Assembly: GCA_016871355.1 (NCBI GenBank)
Contig: VFZC01000017.1
Coordinates: forward strand, 1-55,180
Direction of reading: 5' to 3'
DNA: 55,180 bases
Origin: Actinomycetota bacterium
GTDB lineage: Bacteria > Actinomycetota > Acidimicrobiia > Acidimicrobiales > Ilumatobacteraceae
This document shows positions 7,546-16,133 of the stretch, piece by piece. How positions within the stretch are numbered: position 1 is the stretch's first letter; each line of letters begins with the position of its first letter. The notes beneath the pieces were generated by a model that worked only from the letters and a program-made list of their open reading frames with translations, was not told the origin of the DNA and ran no database searches. Made by a program: the position numbers and the translations under genes.

Positions 7546-8606
7546 TCGTATCCCGCAGCCGACAACACCTCGACGGCTCGGGGATTGAGACGACCGAGTT
7601 CGCGAACTGCCGCCAGGTCGGCGACGAATTCGTCGAACGCCGTGAGGGCCGAAGCGGGAGTCACGCCGGGATCGGCCGGATACTCGAAGTTGGCGTCGCT
7701 GAACGTGGATTGGCCCGTGGTGGCGAGCCATTCGAGAAGGCGGATCGCCGCTTCGCGGTTGGGTGCCGACTTGGTCACGCCGGCCGCACTCACGTTGAGA
7801 TGTGCACCAGTCGAATCCTGATCGGGCCAACTGATCGCCACCGGGAAGGCAGGATCGTCGGCGAGCAAGCGGGGCAGGTAATACGTGTTGGTGAGGGCGA
7901 CGTCGCAGTCGCCGGCGGCGATCGCTTTCAAGATGTCGGTGTCGGAGTTGATGTACAGAGGATCGTTGGCCACCCACGACTCGACCACCCGAAGAGCTTC
8001 GTCGTCACCGAGATTGAGAATCAGTGAAGCGACCAGCGATTGCGTGTACGGGTGAGTGCTCGGGCGCAAGCACAACTTTCCCGACCATCGAGAATCACCG
8101 AGCGCGGCGTACGTGCTGGGCGGATCGCTCACGCGCTCGGTCGAGTACATGATCACGCGCAGACGACGACTCAGCGCGAACCACGTGTTGTCGGCTGAAC
8201 GCAGTTCACTCGGAATCGCCGACGTGAGGGTTTCGCTCTCGACCGACGCCAGGAGTCCGGCTTCGGACGCGAGTTCGATGTTGGCCGCATCGGCCGTCAT
8301 CACGAGATCGGCTGGTGTGTTGTCACCCTCGGCCAGCAGTCGCTCGCGAAGCTCGGGGTCGGACCCTGTCGTGAATCGCACGTCGATGCCGGTGGCGGCG
8401 GTGAACTCGTCGAAGACTCCTTCGATGCCGTAGTGGCGACCGGTGTACACCGTGACGCTCTCGCCCGCGTCGTCACTGCCGCCTCCGCAGGCCGCAGTGA
8501 GCGTCGCGAGCGTGACGGCGACGAGCGACAGACCGGCTCGTCGGGCCGGGGCCGTCGGTGTCGACGGGAAGGAGCGGTGTCGGCGGGCGGGCGCGTGCGC
8601 GAACAT
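7542..8606 (-). CDS. fbpA: Ferric-iron ABC transporter substrate-binding lipoprotein
   Basis: A 354-aa protein with a long basic N-region, a hydrophobic signal helix and a lipobox ending TAAC, so it is probably a lipoprotein on the outer membrane face. The mature part starts VTVYTGRHYG and carries NTYYLPR late in the chain; that Tyr pair matches the iron-binding tyrosines of FutA/FbpA proteins. Length and order (binding protein, permease, ATPase) fit Fe3+ importers. I start it at 8606; an upstream in-frame ATG would translate through the palindrome and is less likely. CAAGAT (complement of 8613-8618) lies 6 nt upstream as a -10 box, directly abutting the palindrome at 8619-8652. Confidence 0.86.
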   Translation of the reverse strand: MFAHAPARRHRSFPSTPTAPARRAGLSLVAVTLATLTAACGGGSDDAGESVTVYTGRHYGIEGVFDEFTAATGIDVRFTTGSDPELRERLLAEGDNTPADLVMTADAANIELASEAGLLASVESETLTSAIPSELRSADNTWFALSRRLRVIMYSTERVSDPPSTYAALGDSRWSGKLCLRPSTHPYTQSLVASLILNLGDDEALRVVESWVANDPLYINSDTDILKAIAAGDCDVALTNTYYLPRLLADDPAFPVAISWPDQDSTGAHLNVSAAGVTKSAPNREAAIRLLEWLATTGQSTFSDANFEYPADPGVTPASALTAFDEFVADLAAVRELGRLNPRAVEVLSAAGYE

Positions 8607-8618
8607 CGGGCTATCTTG

Positions 8619-8652
8619 CCAGGACTTGTTAGGTATGCCAAACAAGTCCTGG
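8619..8652 (-). promoter_or_regulatory. 34-bp near-perfect palindrome: candidate iron-responsive operator
   Basis: Two perfect 12-bp arms (8619-8630 starting CCAGGACTTGTT, and 8641-8652) flank a 10-bp core, AGGTATGCCA, that is itself nearly symmetric. In all, 15 of 17 opposed base pairs match. The core TTAGG-TATG-CCAAA resembles half-sites of DtxR/IdeR/MntR-family metal repressors. It directly abuts the probable -10 box (8613-8618) of the ferric-binding-protein gene, covering the spacer and -35 region. It could also form an RNA hairpin at the end of the upstream transcript, but no T-run follows it. Confidence 0.6.
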
Positions 8653-8681
8653 TGGGAGTGGCAAAAGACCCACCCGGTGCG

Positions 8682-9506
8682 TCAGGTCGGGGGAAGTGAA
8701 GCCCGAAAGCGGGCGAGCTCGTCGGCCTTGATCGGCACCAGGTGCTGGGGCTCGGGGAACGCCCCGGATTCGACATCGGCCCGGAACTCGGAGAACGCCG
8801 CGATCCGTTCGCGTTGTAGACGCGCGTGCTCGGCCGCGAAGTCGCGGTACACCTTGGAGTGTCGCGGTACGTGAGCGATGCCCGACATGTCTTGGTTGGT
8901 CGGGTCGCCGAGAATGTCCATGGCGAACAAGTACTGCGCGTCGCAGCCAGCTCCCGAACCCATCGACCACAACGACAGACGCTTCAGTCGCCGACTGATC
9001 TCGGTGGCCACTTCAGGCGGCACCACTTCGATCTCGGCTGCAATGGCGCCAGCGTTCTCGAGCGCAACGCTTTCGTTGAAGAGTCTCAAGGCTTCGTCGG
9101 CTGTCTTTCCGACGGCTCGATAACCGCCAGTCCAGGTGACCTTCGAGGGCACCAGTCCGATGTGTCCGACCACAGGAACGAATTCCTTCGCCAAATGTTC
9201 GACGCGGTCGAGACTTCCCGAGCAATAGATGCAGTCGGCACCGGCTTCGAGCATCTCGCCGGCCCAGCGCAGATGATCGTCGGCCGAACCAGCTTGTTGG
9301 TGACTACGACCGGTGAGCGTGAAGAGTGATGGTGCGACCTCGCGATAGCGCGGGTGCGTCACCAGTTCGGGCGGGGCCGAAGCCAAGTCGATGCCGGCCG
9401 CTTCGGCGGCGGCCGCCTCGTCGATGGTGAAGATGCGCAGCATCGTGAGTTGCCGCTTCCCCTTCAGGGCGGCCAGGTCGGCAACGGTGAGGCGGCGACG
9501 AGTCAT
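8682..9506 (-). CDS. Divergent PanB-like (ketopantoate hydroxymethyltransferase family) protein
   Basis: A 274-aa protein that aligns by eye with PanB over its C-terminal two thirds: PVVGHIGLVPSKVTWTGGYRAVGKTADEAL, then a Glu in AAEIEVVPPEVA where PanB has its catalytic Glu, then GSGAGCDAQYLFAMDILG, and PRHSKVYRDF. The N-terminal metal site differs. The VGDS and ADMPF motifs are missing, and the KIEGG segment is replaced by IYCSGS, so the Mg2+ ligands of true PanB appear lost. It overlaps acetoacetyl-CoA synthetase by 4 bp, so the two are probably translated together. A role in pantothenate synthesis is therefore doubtful; an aldol or C1-type reaction tied to acyl-CoA metabolism is a guess. 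Confidence 0.7.
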   Translation of the reverse strand: MTRRRLTVADLAALKGKRQLTMLRIFTIDEAAAAEAAGIDLASAPPELVTHPRYREVAPSLFTLTGRSHQQAGSADDHLRWAGEMLEAGADCIYCSGSLDRVEHLAKEFVPVVGHIGLVPSKVTWTGGYRAVGKTADEALRLFNESVALENAGAIAAEIEVVPPEVATEISRRLKRLSLWSMGSGAGCDAQYLFAMDILGDPTNQDMSGIAHVPRHSKVYRDFAAEHARLQRERIAAFSEFRADVESGAFPEPQHLVPIKADELARFRASLPPT

Positions 9507-11458
9507 GCGCTCAATTCTGGCCGATCGCGGAACAGGTCGAGCGCCTCGGGGTTGGCCAAGGCTTCGGTATTGCGAACCTCGCGTCCGTTCACCACATCGG
9601 TGACGGCCAACTCACTGATCTTGTTGCTGCGCGTACGCGGAATGTCGGCCACGGCCACGATCCGAGCCGGAACGTGACGGGGTGAGGCATTGTCGCGGAG
9701 TGTTCGCTTGATGCGACTCTGCAGTTCGTCGTCGAGCGAACAGCCATCGGCCAAGCGCACGAAGAGCACGATGCGCGTGTCGCCGTCGAAGTCCTGGCCC
9801 ACCGCCACCGATTCGGCCACCTCGGGCAACTTCTCCACCTGTGCGTAGATCTCGGCGGTGCCGATGCGCACACCACCAGCGTTCAACGTGGCGTCGCTGC
9901 GGCCGTGAATGACCATGCCGCCGTGGACGGTCCACGATGCGAAATCTCCGTGGGCCCACACGCCGGCGAAACGTTCGAAGTAGGCGCGCGAGAACTTCGA
10001 GCCATCGGAATCGCCCCAGAAACCCACCGGCACGGTGGGGAAGGCGTTGGTGCACACGAGGTCGCCCTTCACATCGGGATTCGTGATCGGGCGACCATCG
10101 GCGTCGTACACCGCGACGTTCAGACCGAGTGCTGGCCCTTGGATCTCACCGGCGTACACCGGGCGAGTGGGATCGCCGCCGACGAAACAGCCGACGATGT
10201 CGGTGCCACCACTGATGGACGCCAAGTGGACATCGGACTTCAGATCGGAATACACCCACGCGAAACCCTCGTCGTTCAACGGTGATCCGGTGCTGCACAC
10301 CGTGCGAACCGCCGACAGATCGTGAGACGTCCGTGGACTCAGGCCCGCTTTGCGAGCCGAGTCGATGTATTTTGCCGATACTCCGAACAAAGTGACGTGT
10401 TCGCGCTCGGCCAGATCGAACAGAACACTCGGCGAGGGATGGAACGGATTGCCGTCGAAAAGAACGATCGTGGCACCCGACGCCGGAGCGCTCACGAGCC
10501 AGTTCCACATCATCCAGCCGCAGGTCGTGAAGTAGAAGACGCGATCACCCGTGCGAACGTCGCAGTGCAATTGCTGTTCCTTGAGGTGCATGAGGAGTGC
10601 GCCGAGCGCGCGATGGGTGATGCACTTGGGCTTTCCGGTGGTTCCCGACGAATAGAGGATGTAGATCGGATGGTCGGCACCCACTCGCTCGAACGTGAGA
10701 GGTGCTCCGCGGTGTTCGGCCACCACATCGGCCCACAGCCGAGCGTTCGGAATCGACGAGACGTCGGGACGGTCGTCGAGGACTCCGACCACGACGGTCG
10801 ACTTCACCGAACCGAGACGCGATGCGATTTCGGCGATGCGTGCGCGGCAGTCGAATGATTTGCCCCCGTACCGGTATCCGTCAGCGGCGATCAGAACCAC
10901 CGGAGTGGTCTGTTCGAAACGATCGACCACACCTTCGGTCCCGAAGTCACTCGATGTCGACGTGAACACTGCGCCGATCGCGTTGGCCGCGTAGAAGGCG
11001 ACGACCGTTTCGATCACGTTGGGCATGAAGGCGGCCACCCGATCGCCCGATTCGACGCCGAGTGCGCCGAGGGCGGAGGCCATCGCGGCCACTTCGCCAC
11101 GAAGCTCGGTCCACGACATGGTTCGGCGCGTGCCGTTCTCGTCGACGGCGACGATGGCGTCGTCGTTGCGGCCAGGTCGATCGGCCAGGGCGTTCTCGGC
11201 GAAGGAGATCGACGCATCGGGGAAGAACCGAGTGCGGCGCAGGTCGTCGTTCGACGTCACGTCGACGTCGCCACGATCGCCGATCACACCACACCGATCC
11301 CAGACCTCACGCCAGAACGCTCCCGGTTGCGCAACCGACCAGCGATGCAAGGCGACGGTGTCGGTCACGGAGCCGTCGGTCGCAGCGACGGCGCGACGAA
11401 ACGCTTCGATGTTGCTGTGGGTGATCCGATCGGCTGTCGGTGTCCACAGGGGAGTCAC
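9503..11458 (-). CDS. Acetoacetyl-CoA synthetase (acyl-CoA ligase)
   Basis: A 651-aa member of the ANL adenylating superfamily. It begins with the acetoacetyl-CoA synthetase-like PLWTPTADRI...SNIEAF. It has the P-loop-like YSSGTTGKPK (about residue 270), a TTCGWMMWNW segment typical of AacS, and a C-terminal RTRSNKISELAV containing the adenylation Lys. It activates acetoacetate with ATP and CoA. The GTG start is 6 nt after TAGGAT (complement of 11465-11470), indicating a leaderless transcript. Translation is coupled to the PanB-like gene, and a 3-hydroxyacyl-CoA dehydrogenase is transcribed divergently from the same 69-bp gap, suggesting a C4 acyl-CoA/ketone-body pathway. Confidence 0.88.
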   Translation of the reverse strand: MTPLWTPTADRITHSNIEAFRRAVAATDGSVTDTVALHRWSVAQPGAFWREVWDRCGVIGDRGDVDVTSNDDLRRTRFFPDASISFAENALADRPGRNDDAIVAVDENGTRRTMSWTELRGEVAAMASALGALGVESGDRVAAFMPNVIETVVAFYAANAIGAVFTSTSSDFGTEGVVDRFEQTTPVVLIAADGYRYGGKSFDCRARIAEIASRLGSVKSTVVVGVLDDRPDVSSIPNARLWADVVAEHRGAPLTFERVGADHPIYILYSSGTTGKPKCITHRALGALLMHLKEQQLHCDVRTGDRVFYFTTCGWMMWNWLVSAPASGATIVLFDGNPFHPSPSVLFDLAEREHVTLFGVSAKYIDSARKAGLSPRTSHDLSAVRTVCSTGSPLNDEGFAWVYSDLKSDVHLASISGGTDIVGCFVGGDPTRPVYAGEIQGPALGLNVAVYDADGRPITNPDVKGDLVCTNAFPTVPVGFWGDSDGSKFSRAYFERFAGVWAHGDFASWTVHGGMVIHGRSDATLNAGGVRIGTAEIYAQVEKLPEVAESVAVGQDFDGDTRIVLFVRLADGCSLDDELQSRIKRTLRDNASPRHVPARIVAVADIPRTRSNKISELAVTDVVNGREVRNTEALANPEALDLFRDRPELSA

Positions 11459-11515
11459 GCGACGATCCTAGGCAGTCGGTGTCGGCGGCCGACGAGAGAG
11501 TCCAGCGCCGCGATT

Positions 11516-11521
11516 TACACT
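11516..11521 (+). promoter_or_regulatory. -10 box TACACT of the hydroxyacyl-CoA dehydrogenase gene
   Basis: TACACT is followed by 6 nt and then ATG at 11528, with no Shine-Dalgarno sequence; leaderless start. The box excludes the longer upstream reading frame. Confidence 0.5.
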
Positions 11522-11527
11522 GGACCC

Positions 11528-12388
11528 ATGACACTTCAGAAGATCGGTGTGGTCGGATGCGGCCTGATGGGTGCCGGAATCGCCGAAGTCTCGGCGCGAT
11601 CGGGTTGTGATGTCGTCGTGGTGGAGGCCACCGACGTGGCCGCCAAGTCGGGGCTCGACCGAATCGAGAAGTCGCTCGAGAAGGCCGCCCAGCGCGGCAA
11701 GTTGTCGGACGCCGATGTCGATGCGATCTCCAAGCGCCTGTTCGTCACCCACGACTTCGATTCACTGGCCGATCGCGAACTCGTGATCGAAGCCGTGCCG
11801 GAAATCGACGAGTTGAAGGTCGACGTGTTCCGCCGACTGAGTCAGACCGTGGAGGCGGCCGACTCGATCCTGGCCACCAACACGTCGTCGATTCCGATCA
11901 TGAAGTTGGCCATGGCCACCAACCGTCCCGAGCAGGTGGTGGGTCTGCACTTCTTCAACCCGGTACCAGTGCTTCCGTTGGTCGAAGTGGTTCGCTCACT
12001 TCTCACGAGCGACGACACCGCCCAGCGGGTCGGAGTGTTCGCCGGCGATCAGTTGTCGAAGAACCTCATCCAGTCGCAGGATCGCGCCGGCTTCATCGTC
12101 AACGCACTGTTGATCCCGTACATCCTGTCGGCGATTCGCATGTTCGAGTCGGGCTTCGCATCAGCCGAAGACATCGACAACGGCATGGTGCACGGATGCG
12201 CGCACCCCATGGGCCCGTTGGCGTTGGCCGACCTGATCGGGCTCGACACGACCGCCGCCGTCGCGCAGTCGATGTACGAAGAATTCAAAGAGCCGCTCTA
12301 CTCGGCCCCTCCGTTGCTGCTCCGCATGGTGGACGCCGGTCTGCTCGGCCGCAAGAGCGGCCGCGGTTTTTACCTTTACAGCCGTTGA
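11528..12388 (+). CDS. 3-hydroxybutyryl-CoA dehydrogenase
   Basis: A 286-aa single-function 3-hydroxyacyl-CoA dehydrogenase. The NAD-binding fold opens with KIGVVGCGLMGAGIAE (about residues 5-20). ATNTSSIPI, then GLHFFNPVPVLPLVEVV with the catalytic His, follow, and the C-terminal domain has GFIVNALLIPY and HPMGPLALADLIGLD. It ends GRKSGRGFYLYSR. Its length matches Hbd/PaaH enzymes that interconvert 3-hydroxybutyryl-CoA and acetoacetyl-CoA. It sits head-to-head with acetoacetyl-CoA synthetase, whose product is its substrate. Confidence 0.92.
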   Translation: MTLQKIGVVGCGLMGAGIAEVSARSGCDVVVVEATDVAAKSGLDRIEKSLEKAAQRGKLSDADVDAISKRLFVTHDFDSLADRELVIEAVPEIDELKVDVFRRLSQTVEAADSILATNTSSIPIMKLAMATNRPEQVVGLHFFNPVPVLPLVEVVRSLLTSDDTAQRVGVFAGDQLSKNLIQSQDRAGFIVNALLIPYILSAIRMFESGFASAEDIDNGMVHGCAHPMGPLALADLIGLDTTAAVAQSMYEEFKEPLYSAPPLLLRMVDAGLLGRKSGRGFYLYSR

Positions 12389-12403
12389 TCGACCGTCACC
12401 GAG

Positions 12404-12805
12404 TTACTCGCGCTCCATCGAAATCGCCATGCCGGGCAGGTCGACCCAGGGCTGCTTGTGAGCGCACCATGCCTCGACCGTCGGCTTCACCGACGACTTG
12501 TCGTCGAGGACACCGGCCTTCACGGCGATGATGCCGGCCGACTTGGAGAGTTCCGAAAAGATCGGTGAGCCGCACGTCGCGCAGAACTTGCGACGCACGT
12601 ACACGTCGTCGTTGTTCTCGCCGCGCTCTTCGTAGCAGCCGAGAGTGCCATTCACCTTGAGCTGTGACTCGTGAGCCACGAGGTTCACCGAGAAGGCGCC
12701 TCCACCCTGACGCTGACAACGGTCGCAGTGACACACCGCAGTTGCGATGATGTCGCCGGTCAGTTCGAAGGTCACTGATTCACACAAACAACGTCCCGTG
12801 AGCAC
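12404..12805 (-). CDS. GFA/CENP-V family zinc protein
   Basis: A 133-aa protein with the Cys pattern of the glutathione-dependent formaldehyde-activating (GFA) fold: C6 and C8, C25, C27 and C30, then C75 and C78 in KFCATCGSPIF. These are the usual structural and catalytic Zn ligands. Most members of this family have no proven activity, and actinobacteria generally lack glutathione, so a formaldehyde-glutathione role is unlikely. The GTG start lies 6 nt after TATGCT (complement of 12812-12817). Its stop is 15 bp from the convergent dehydrogenase stop. Confidence 0.85.
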   Translation of the reverse strand: MLTGRCLCESVTFELTGDIIATAVCHCDRCQRQGGGAFSVNLVAHESQLKVNGTLGCYEERGENNDDVYVRRKFCATCGSPIFSELSKSAGIIAVKAGVLDDKSSVKPTVEAWCAHKQPWVDLPGMAISMERE

Positions 12806-12838
12806 GCGCGGAGCATAGCCCTGCTCGGTCGGGGCGGA

Positions 12839-13387
12839 TCAGGAGTCGAGATGGGCGACGTCAGCCGGCGGGCGCGCGGGAGCCTCGGGGGTGTCGCGGG
12901 CCCAGCCCAGGTAGAAGATGCCCACCACGTGGGTGCCGGGTTCGAAACCGACGAAGTCGGACACGGCGTCGTTGGCTCCCTTCGGACACGAGCCCCAGTA
13001 CGTGGCGATGCCACGGGCCGTGGCGGCGAGCATCAGGTTCTGCGCGGCGGCGGCCACGGCGTCGCGGTTCTCGGCCGTGCGTTCGGCGCTGTCTCCGGGG
13101 GTGCTTCCGATCACCAGCACGTTGGGCGTACGGGCGTACTTGGTGCGCGCTTTGTCGACCTTGGCCGCATCGTCACCGTGGGCGGCCATCGCATCGGCGA
13201 TCACCGCTCCGAGCCGCAACCGTGCGCCACCCGTGATCGACACGAATCGCCATGGCCACGTTCTCTTGTGATTGGGAGCCCAGGTGGCCAACTCGCACAA
13301 CTCGTCGACGATCGCTCGCTCGACCATCCGGTCGGTCTCGACCACCATCGTGGTGCGTCGCGCTCGAATCGCGTCATCGACGTGCAT
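12839..13387 (-). CDS. Nitroreductase-family flavoprotein
   Basis: A 182-aa protein of the FMN-dependent nitroreductase fold. It opens with AIRARRTTMV, where an Arg pair typically binds FMN. It contains ATWAPNHKRTWPWRF, AAAAQNLMLAATARGIATYWGS and the terminal FEPGTHVVGIFYLGWARD. It resembles small YdjA-type reductases; the natural substrate is unknown. GATAAT (complement of 13396-13401) sits 8 nt before the ATG. It is divergent from the cupredoxin-like lipoprotein across 34 bp. Confidence 0.85.
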   Translation of the reverse strand: MHVDDAIRARRTTMVVETDRMVERAIVDELCELATWAPNHKRTWPWRFVSITGGARLRLGAVIADAMAAHGDDAAKVDKARTKYARTPNVLVIGSTPGDSAERTAENRDAVAAAAQNLMLAATARGIATYWGSCPKGANDAVSDFVGFEPGTHVVGIFYLGWARDTPEAPARPPADVAHLDS

Positions 13388-13409
13388 ACCAGTCGATTAT
13401 CGCACCGCC

Positions 13410-13415
13410 TAGCCT
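13410..13415 (+). promoter_or_regulatory. -10 box TAGCCT of the cupredoxin-like lipoprotein gene
   Basis: TAGCCT is followed by GACTTC and then ATG at 13422; leaderless arrangement. Confidence 0.45.
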
Positions 13416-13421
13416 GACTTC

Positions 13422-13868
13422 ATGCGTCGTTCTCTTGCCACCATCGTGATCACCGGATTCGTGCTCGCATCATGCGGGGGTGATGACGCGACATCGACCG
13501 TCGAGTCCTCTCCCGTCACGACCGAAGGTTCCATCGCATCGCCCACCGATCCGGCGGCCACCGCGCCGCCCACCAGTTCGATCGAAGTCGACGTTCCCGA
13601 GAGTGGCACCCCGTCGTCGGAGACCGCCTACATCGAGGTCGACCTCGAAGACGGTGCTCCGGCCACTGCCTCGGTGGTGCTGGGTCAGGAGGTCACCATC
13701 GTGGTGACCGCTGACGACGAGCACGAGTTCCACCTCCACGGCTACGACCTCGAACTCACCGGAACCGAGGTGTCATTCGAGTTCGTCGCCGATCGCGAGG
13801 GCGAGTTCGAACTCGAGACTCACGACACCGGCGAACTCGTCCTCACGCTCAGTGTCGCTCCGGAGTGA
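13422..13868 (+). CDS. Cupredoxin-like lipoprotein
   Basis: A 148-aa secreted protein. The signal peptide ends in the lipobox LASC (Cys about residue 18). A Ser/Thr/Pro linker of about 45 residues follows, then a beta-rich domain. That domain contains EHEFHLHGYDLE (about residues 100-112) and a C-terminal EFELETHDTGELVLTLSV. EHxxHxHGY with a downstream ExH resembles the cupredoxin-like domain found with EfeO iron-uptake proteins and other actinobacterial lipoproteins. Copper or iron binding is inferred. The classic blue-copper Cys is absent. Confidence 0.72.
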   Translation: MRRSLATIVITGFVLASCGGDDATSTVESSPVTTEGSIASPTDPAATAPPTSSIEVDVPESGTPSSETAYIEVDLEDGAPATASVVLGQEVTIVVTADDEHEFHLHGYDLELTGTEVSFEFVADREGEFELETHDTGELVLTLSVAPE

Positions 13869-13871
13869 TCG

Positions 13872-16091
13872 TCAGCTCGGTCGGCAGGGCTGACCGCGCA
13901 ACGAATTGCACGGGGCCACACCCGACGGAACCACCAAGCCGCTGACGATCGGCAAGTAAAGGGTCGACGGGTGGTCGGCGTCGTGGCGGATGGTCACCTT
14001 CTCACCCGCGCTGATCGTGCGGAACGCCCACACGCCGCGGTTGCCGCCGGGTGCGTCGATCGTCATGCGCAACCGTGATCCTTGCCGGAACGGGTGGGCC
14101 ACCGGGAAGAGCTCCACTCGAACCAATCGCGTTTCACCGGCGGCGAACGTCGAACGATCGGATTCGAGATGGCTGTGTTCGGGCAGGCGGTCGAGACCAT
14201 CGGCGTCGTTCGAACTGCGGTGACTCGCGCGAAGCCAACCGCTCTGCACGTACGTCTCGCTGCCGTCGGGTCGCACTTCACTGATCGTCACTTCGAGGTC
14301 GGTGTCATCGGCGCCGGCGACTTCGATCCAGAGAGCGGCGGTTCCGGCGCCCACGACCACGAGGTCTTCCTGCAACGGCTCGGTGGTGAACACCGCGGCG
14401 GTTCCGGCTGGGTTCGCCACCCAGTCGAAGGCGACGTCGGCGCGCCAGATACCCGACCCCGAACCGGTGTAGAAGGTCGGCGGAACCGCCTCGGGGTCCG
14501 AGAGGTAGTCGGTTGAACCGGTCGCCTTCGTCGGATCACCACCGAGAGATCCGTTCGCACCGAGCGCGAACGGTGTCATGACCGCACCCGGAATCGGCCA
14601 GGCATCGAACAATGCCGACCAACGGGCTTGTGGTGAACGCGGTGTTGTTCCGTCGGCCGCGCCTTGTTCGAACAGAACCACGATGGGGTCCTCGGCTTCG
14701 AACGCGGCCAAGGCCGCGTCGAACGACTGGCCCGAGAAGCGGTTGGTGGAGTCGATGGCGGCGTCGGCTCCGAAGATTCCCCCGGCCAGCGGCCCGGCGA
14801 TCACCGGTAGAGCCGACAAATCGGGAACCTTCTTGGCCACGTAGAAACTCAAGAATTCAGCGAAGCGCGGAAACACCGACGGGCTCAACGACTCGGTGTG
14901 TAGACCATTCAGCAATGTCGCGTACACGTGTGGCGACGACGTGAACTTGTCGAGAAGGCGAGGGAAGCGGCCGCCGGTCTGCTCGTCCTGCCACGCGCCG
15001 GCCACGAACACGGGAACATCGATGTCGCCGACCATCAAACTCGGGTTGATCTCGTCACCGATCTCGGACGAATAGAACGGGTTGGCGTCGATCTCGGCTT
15101 CGAGATCGGGGTTCTGCAGACGCAGGTTCTGATTCGCGGCACACAGCGCATCGCCCTCATCGGCCCGCTTCTTCGTCCACTCCTGGCCGTACGGAGCGGC
15201 CTCCTTCACACGCTGGCGAGTCCACTCGACCGCGAAGCCCGTGTTGAGAATTCCGCCCGGGTAGAGAGTCGATCGGTAACTGTCGTCGATAACCGACAAC
15301 GGAGTGATGGCCACGAGCGACGGCGGCTGCGTCGACGCCACGAACAACTGGCTGATTCCCGGGTACGAGATGCCGACCATTCCGACTTCGTTGTCGAGCA
15401 CCCACCTCTGCGCGGCGATCGCTTCGATGGCGTCGTAGCCATCGAGAAGTTGGGCTTCTTCGAAGAATCGGTAGCTGCCGCCCGAGCAACCGGTGCCACG
15501 CATGTTCACGCCGACGTACGCGTAACCCAGGGTGTTGAAGAGCAGCCCGAACGTCGTGTTGCCCGGGTCGCTCGGTGCGTATCCAGAGTACTCCACAACG
15601 GTGGGGTAGGGACCGTTCTCGGCCGGACCGGGCAGCATCACGTTGATGGAGAGAGTGGTTCCGTCGCGAGTGAGCAGGTATCCGAAACCGGCTCCGATCG
15701 TCTGATCGGAATAGAACGATTGATCGGGCACGGCGTCGGGTCCGTACACCGACACCACATCGCTCGTGGCCGAACCATCGGCCAACTCGACCGTGTAGTC
15801 ACCTTGGTCGATGCGGCGAAAGAGCAGTGAGCCCAGTTCGTCGATGGTTCCTTGCGCCACTTGTTCGCCGCTCGCATCGAGAACCACGACCGCGGTCCCG
15901 GCCGACCCGCCGGTGATGGTGATCTGATGAGTTCCGGGAGCGACCGAGAAATCGACGGTCGCCTTGGTGGCCACGGTCGTGGACGGCTCGACGGTCGGAG
16001 TCGACGTCGACGACTCGTCACCGCCTCCGCAGGCCGCCGTCACCAGCAGAACGAACGAGAGTGCGATGGCCGAGGTGCGAGAAGACTTCAT
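13872..16091 (-). CDS. Secreted CocE/NonD-type alpha/beta hydrolase (lipoprotein)
   Basis: A 739-aa protein. The signal peptide has lipobox TAAC (Cys about 21), then a Thr/Ser linker and a small beta domain (about residues 45-115). The alpha/beta hydrolase core has VVEYSGYAP, the GVNMRGTGCSGG segment and the nucleophile elbow VGISYPG (Ser about 243). AGAWQDEQTGG probably carries the catalytic Asp and LNGLHTES the His. The C-terminal part (about 500-720) is a jelly-roll with VRVELFPVAHPFRQGSRLRMTI, as in CocE and X-Pro dipeptidyl peptidases. Its substrate is an ester or amide outside the cell, not further resolved. TAAAGT (complement of 16101-16106) lies 9 nt before the ATG. Confidence 0.87.
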   Translation of the reverse strand: MKSSRTSAIALSFVLLVTAACGGGDESSTSTPTVEPSTTVATKATVDFSVAPGTHQITITGGSAGTAVVVLDASGEQVAQGTIDELGSLLFRRIDQGDYTVELADGSATSDVVSVYGPDAVPDQSFYSDQTIGAGFGYLLTRDGTTLSINVMLPGPAENGPYPTVVEYSGYAPSDPGNTTFGLLFNTLGYAYVGVNMRGTGCSGGSYRFFEEAQLLDGYDAIEAIAAQRWVLDNEVGMVGISYPGISQLFVASTQPPSLVAITPLSVIDDSYRSTLYPGGILNTGFAVEWTRQRVKEAAPYGQEWTKKRADEGDALCAANQNLRLQNPDLEAEIDANPFYSSEIGDEINPSLMVGDIDVPVFVAGAWQDEQTGGRFPRLLDKFTSSPHVYATLLNGLHTESLSPSVFPRFAEFLSFYVAKKVPDLSALPVIAGPLAGGIFGADAAIDSTNRFSGQSFDAALAAFEAEDPIVVLFEQGAADGTTPRSPQARWSALFDAWPIPGAVMTPFALGANGSLGGDPTKATGSTDYLSDPEAVPPTFYTGSGSGIWRADVAFDWVANPAGTAAVFTTEPLQEDLVVVGAGTAALWIEVAGADDTDLEVTISEVRPDGSETYVQSGWLRASHRSSNDADGLDRLPEHSHLESDRSTFAAGETRLVRVELFPVAHPFRQGSRLRMTIDAPGGNRGVWAFRTISAGEKVTIRHDADHPSTLYLPIVSGLVVPSGVAPCNSLRGQPCRPS

Positions 16092-16133
16092 ATCGGGACG
16101 ACTTTAGGGCTCCGGATCGGCCACAATGGAGAC

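Noticed and set aside
8607-8645. N-terminal extension of the iron-binding lipoprotein from an upstream ATG
   Set aside because: It would translate through the palindrome and add a non-signal-like head; the ATG at 8606 has a -10 box at the expected distance.
8619-8652. Reading the 34-bp palindrome as a simple terminator of the PanB-like gene
   Set aside because: No T-run follows on the minus strand and the site directly abuts the -10 box of the iron operon, which favours an operator; a dual role is not excluded.
13872-16091. X-Pro dipeptidyl peptidase or cocaine esterase as a firm name for the secreted hydrolase
   Set aside because: Only the fold and catalytic elbow are visible; substrate specificity cannot be read from the sequence.
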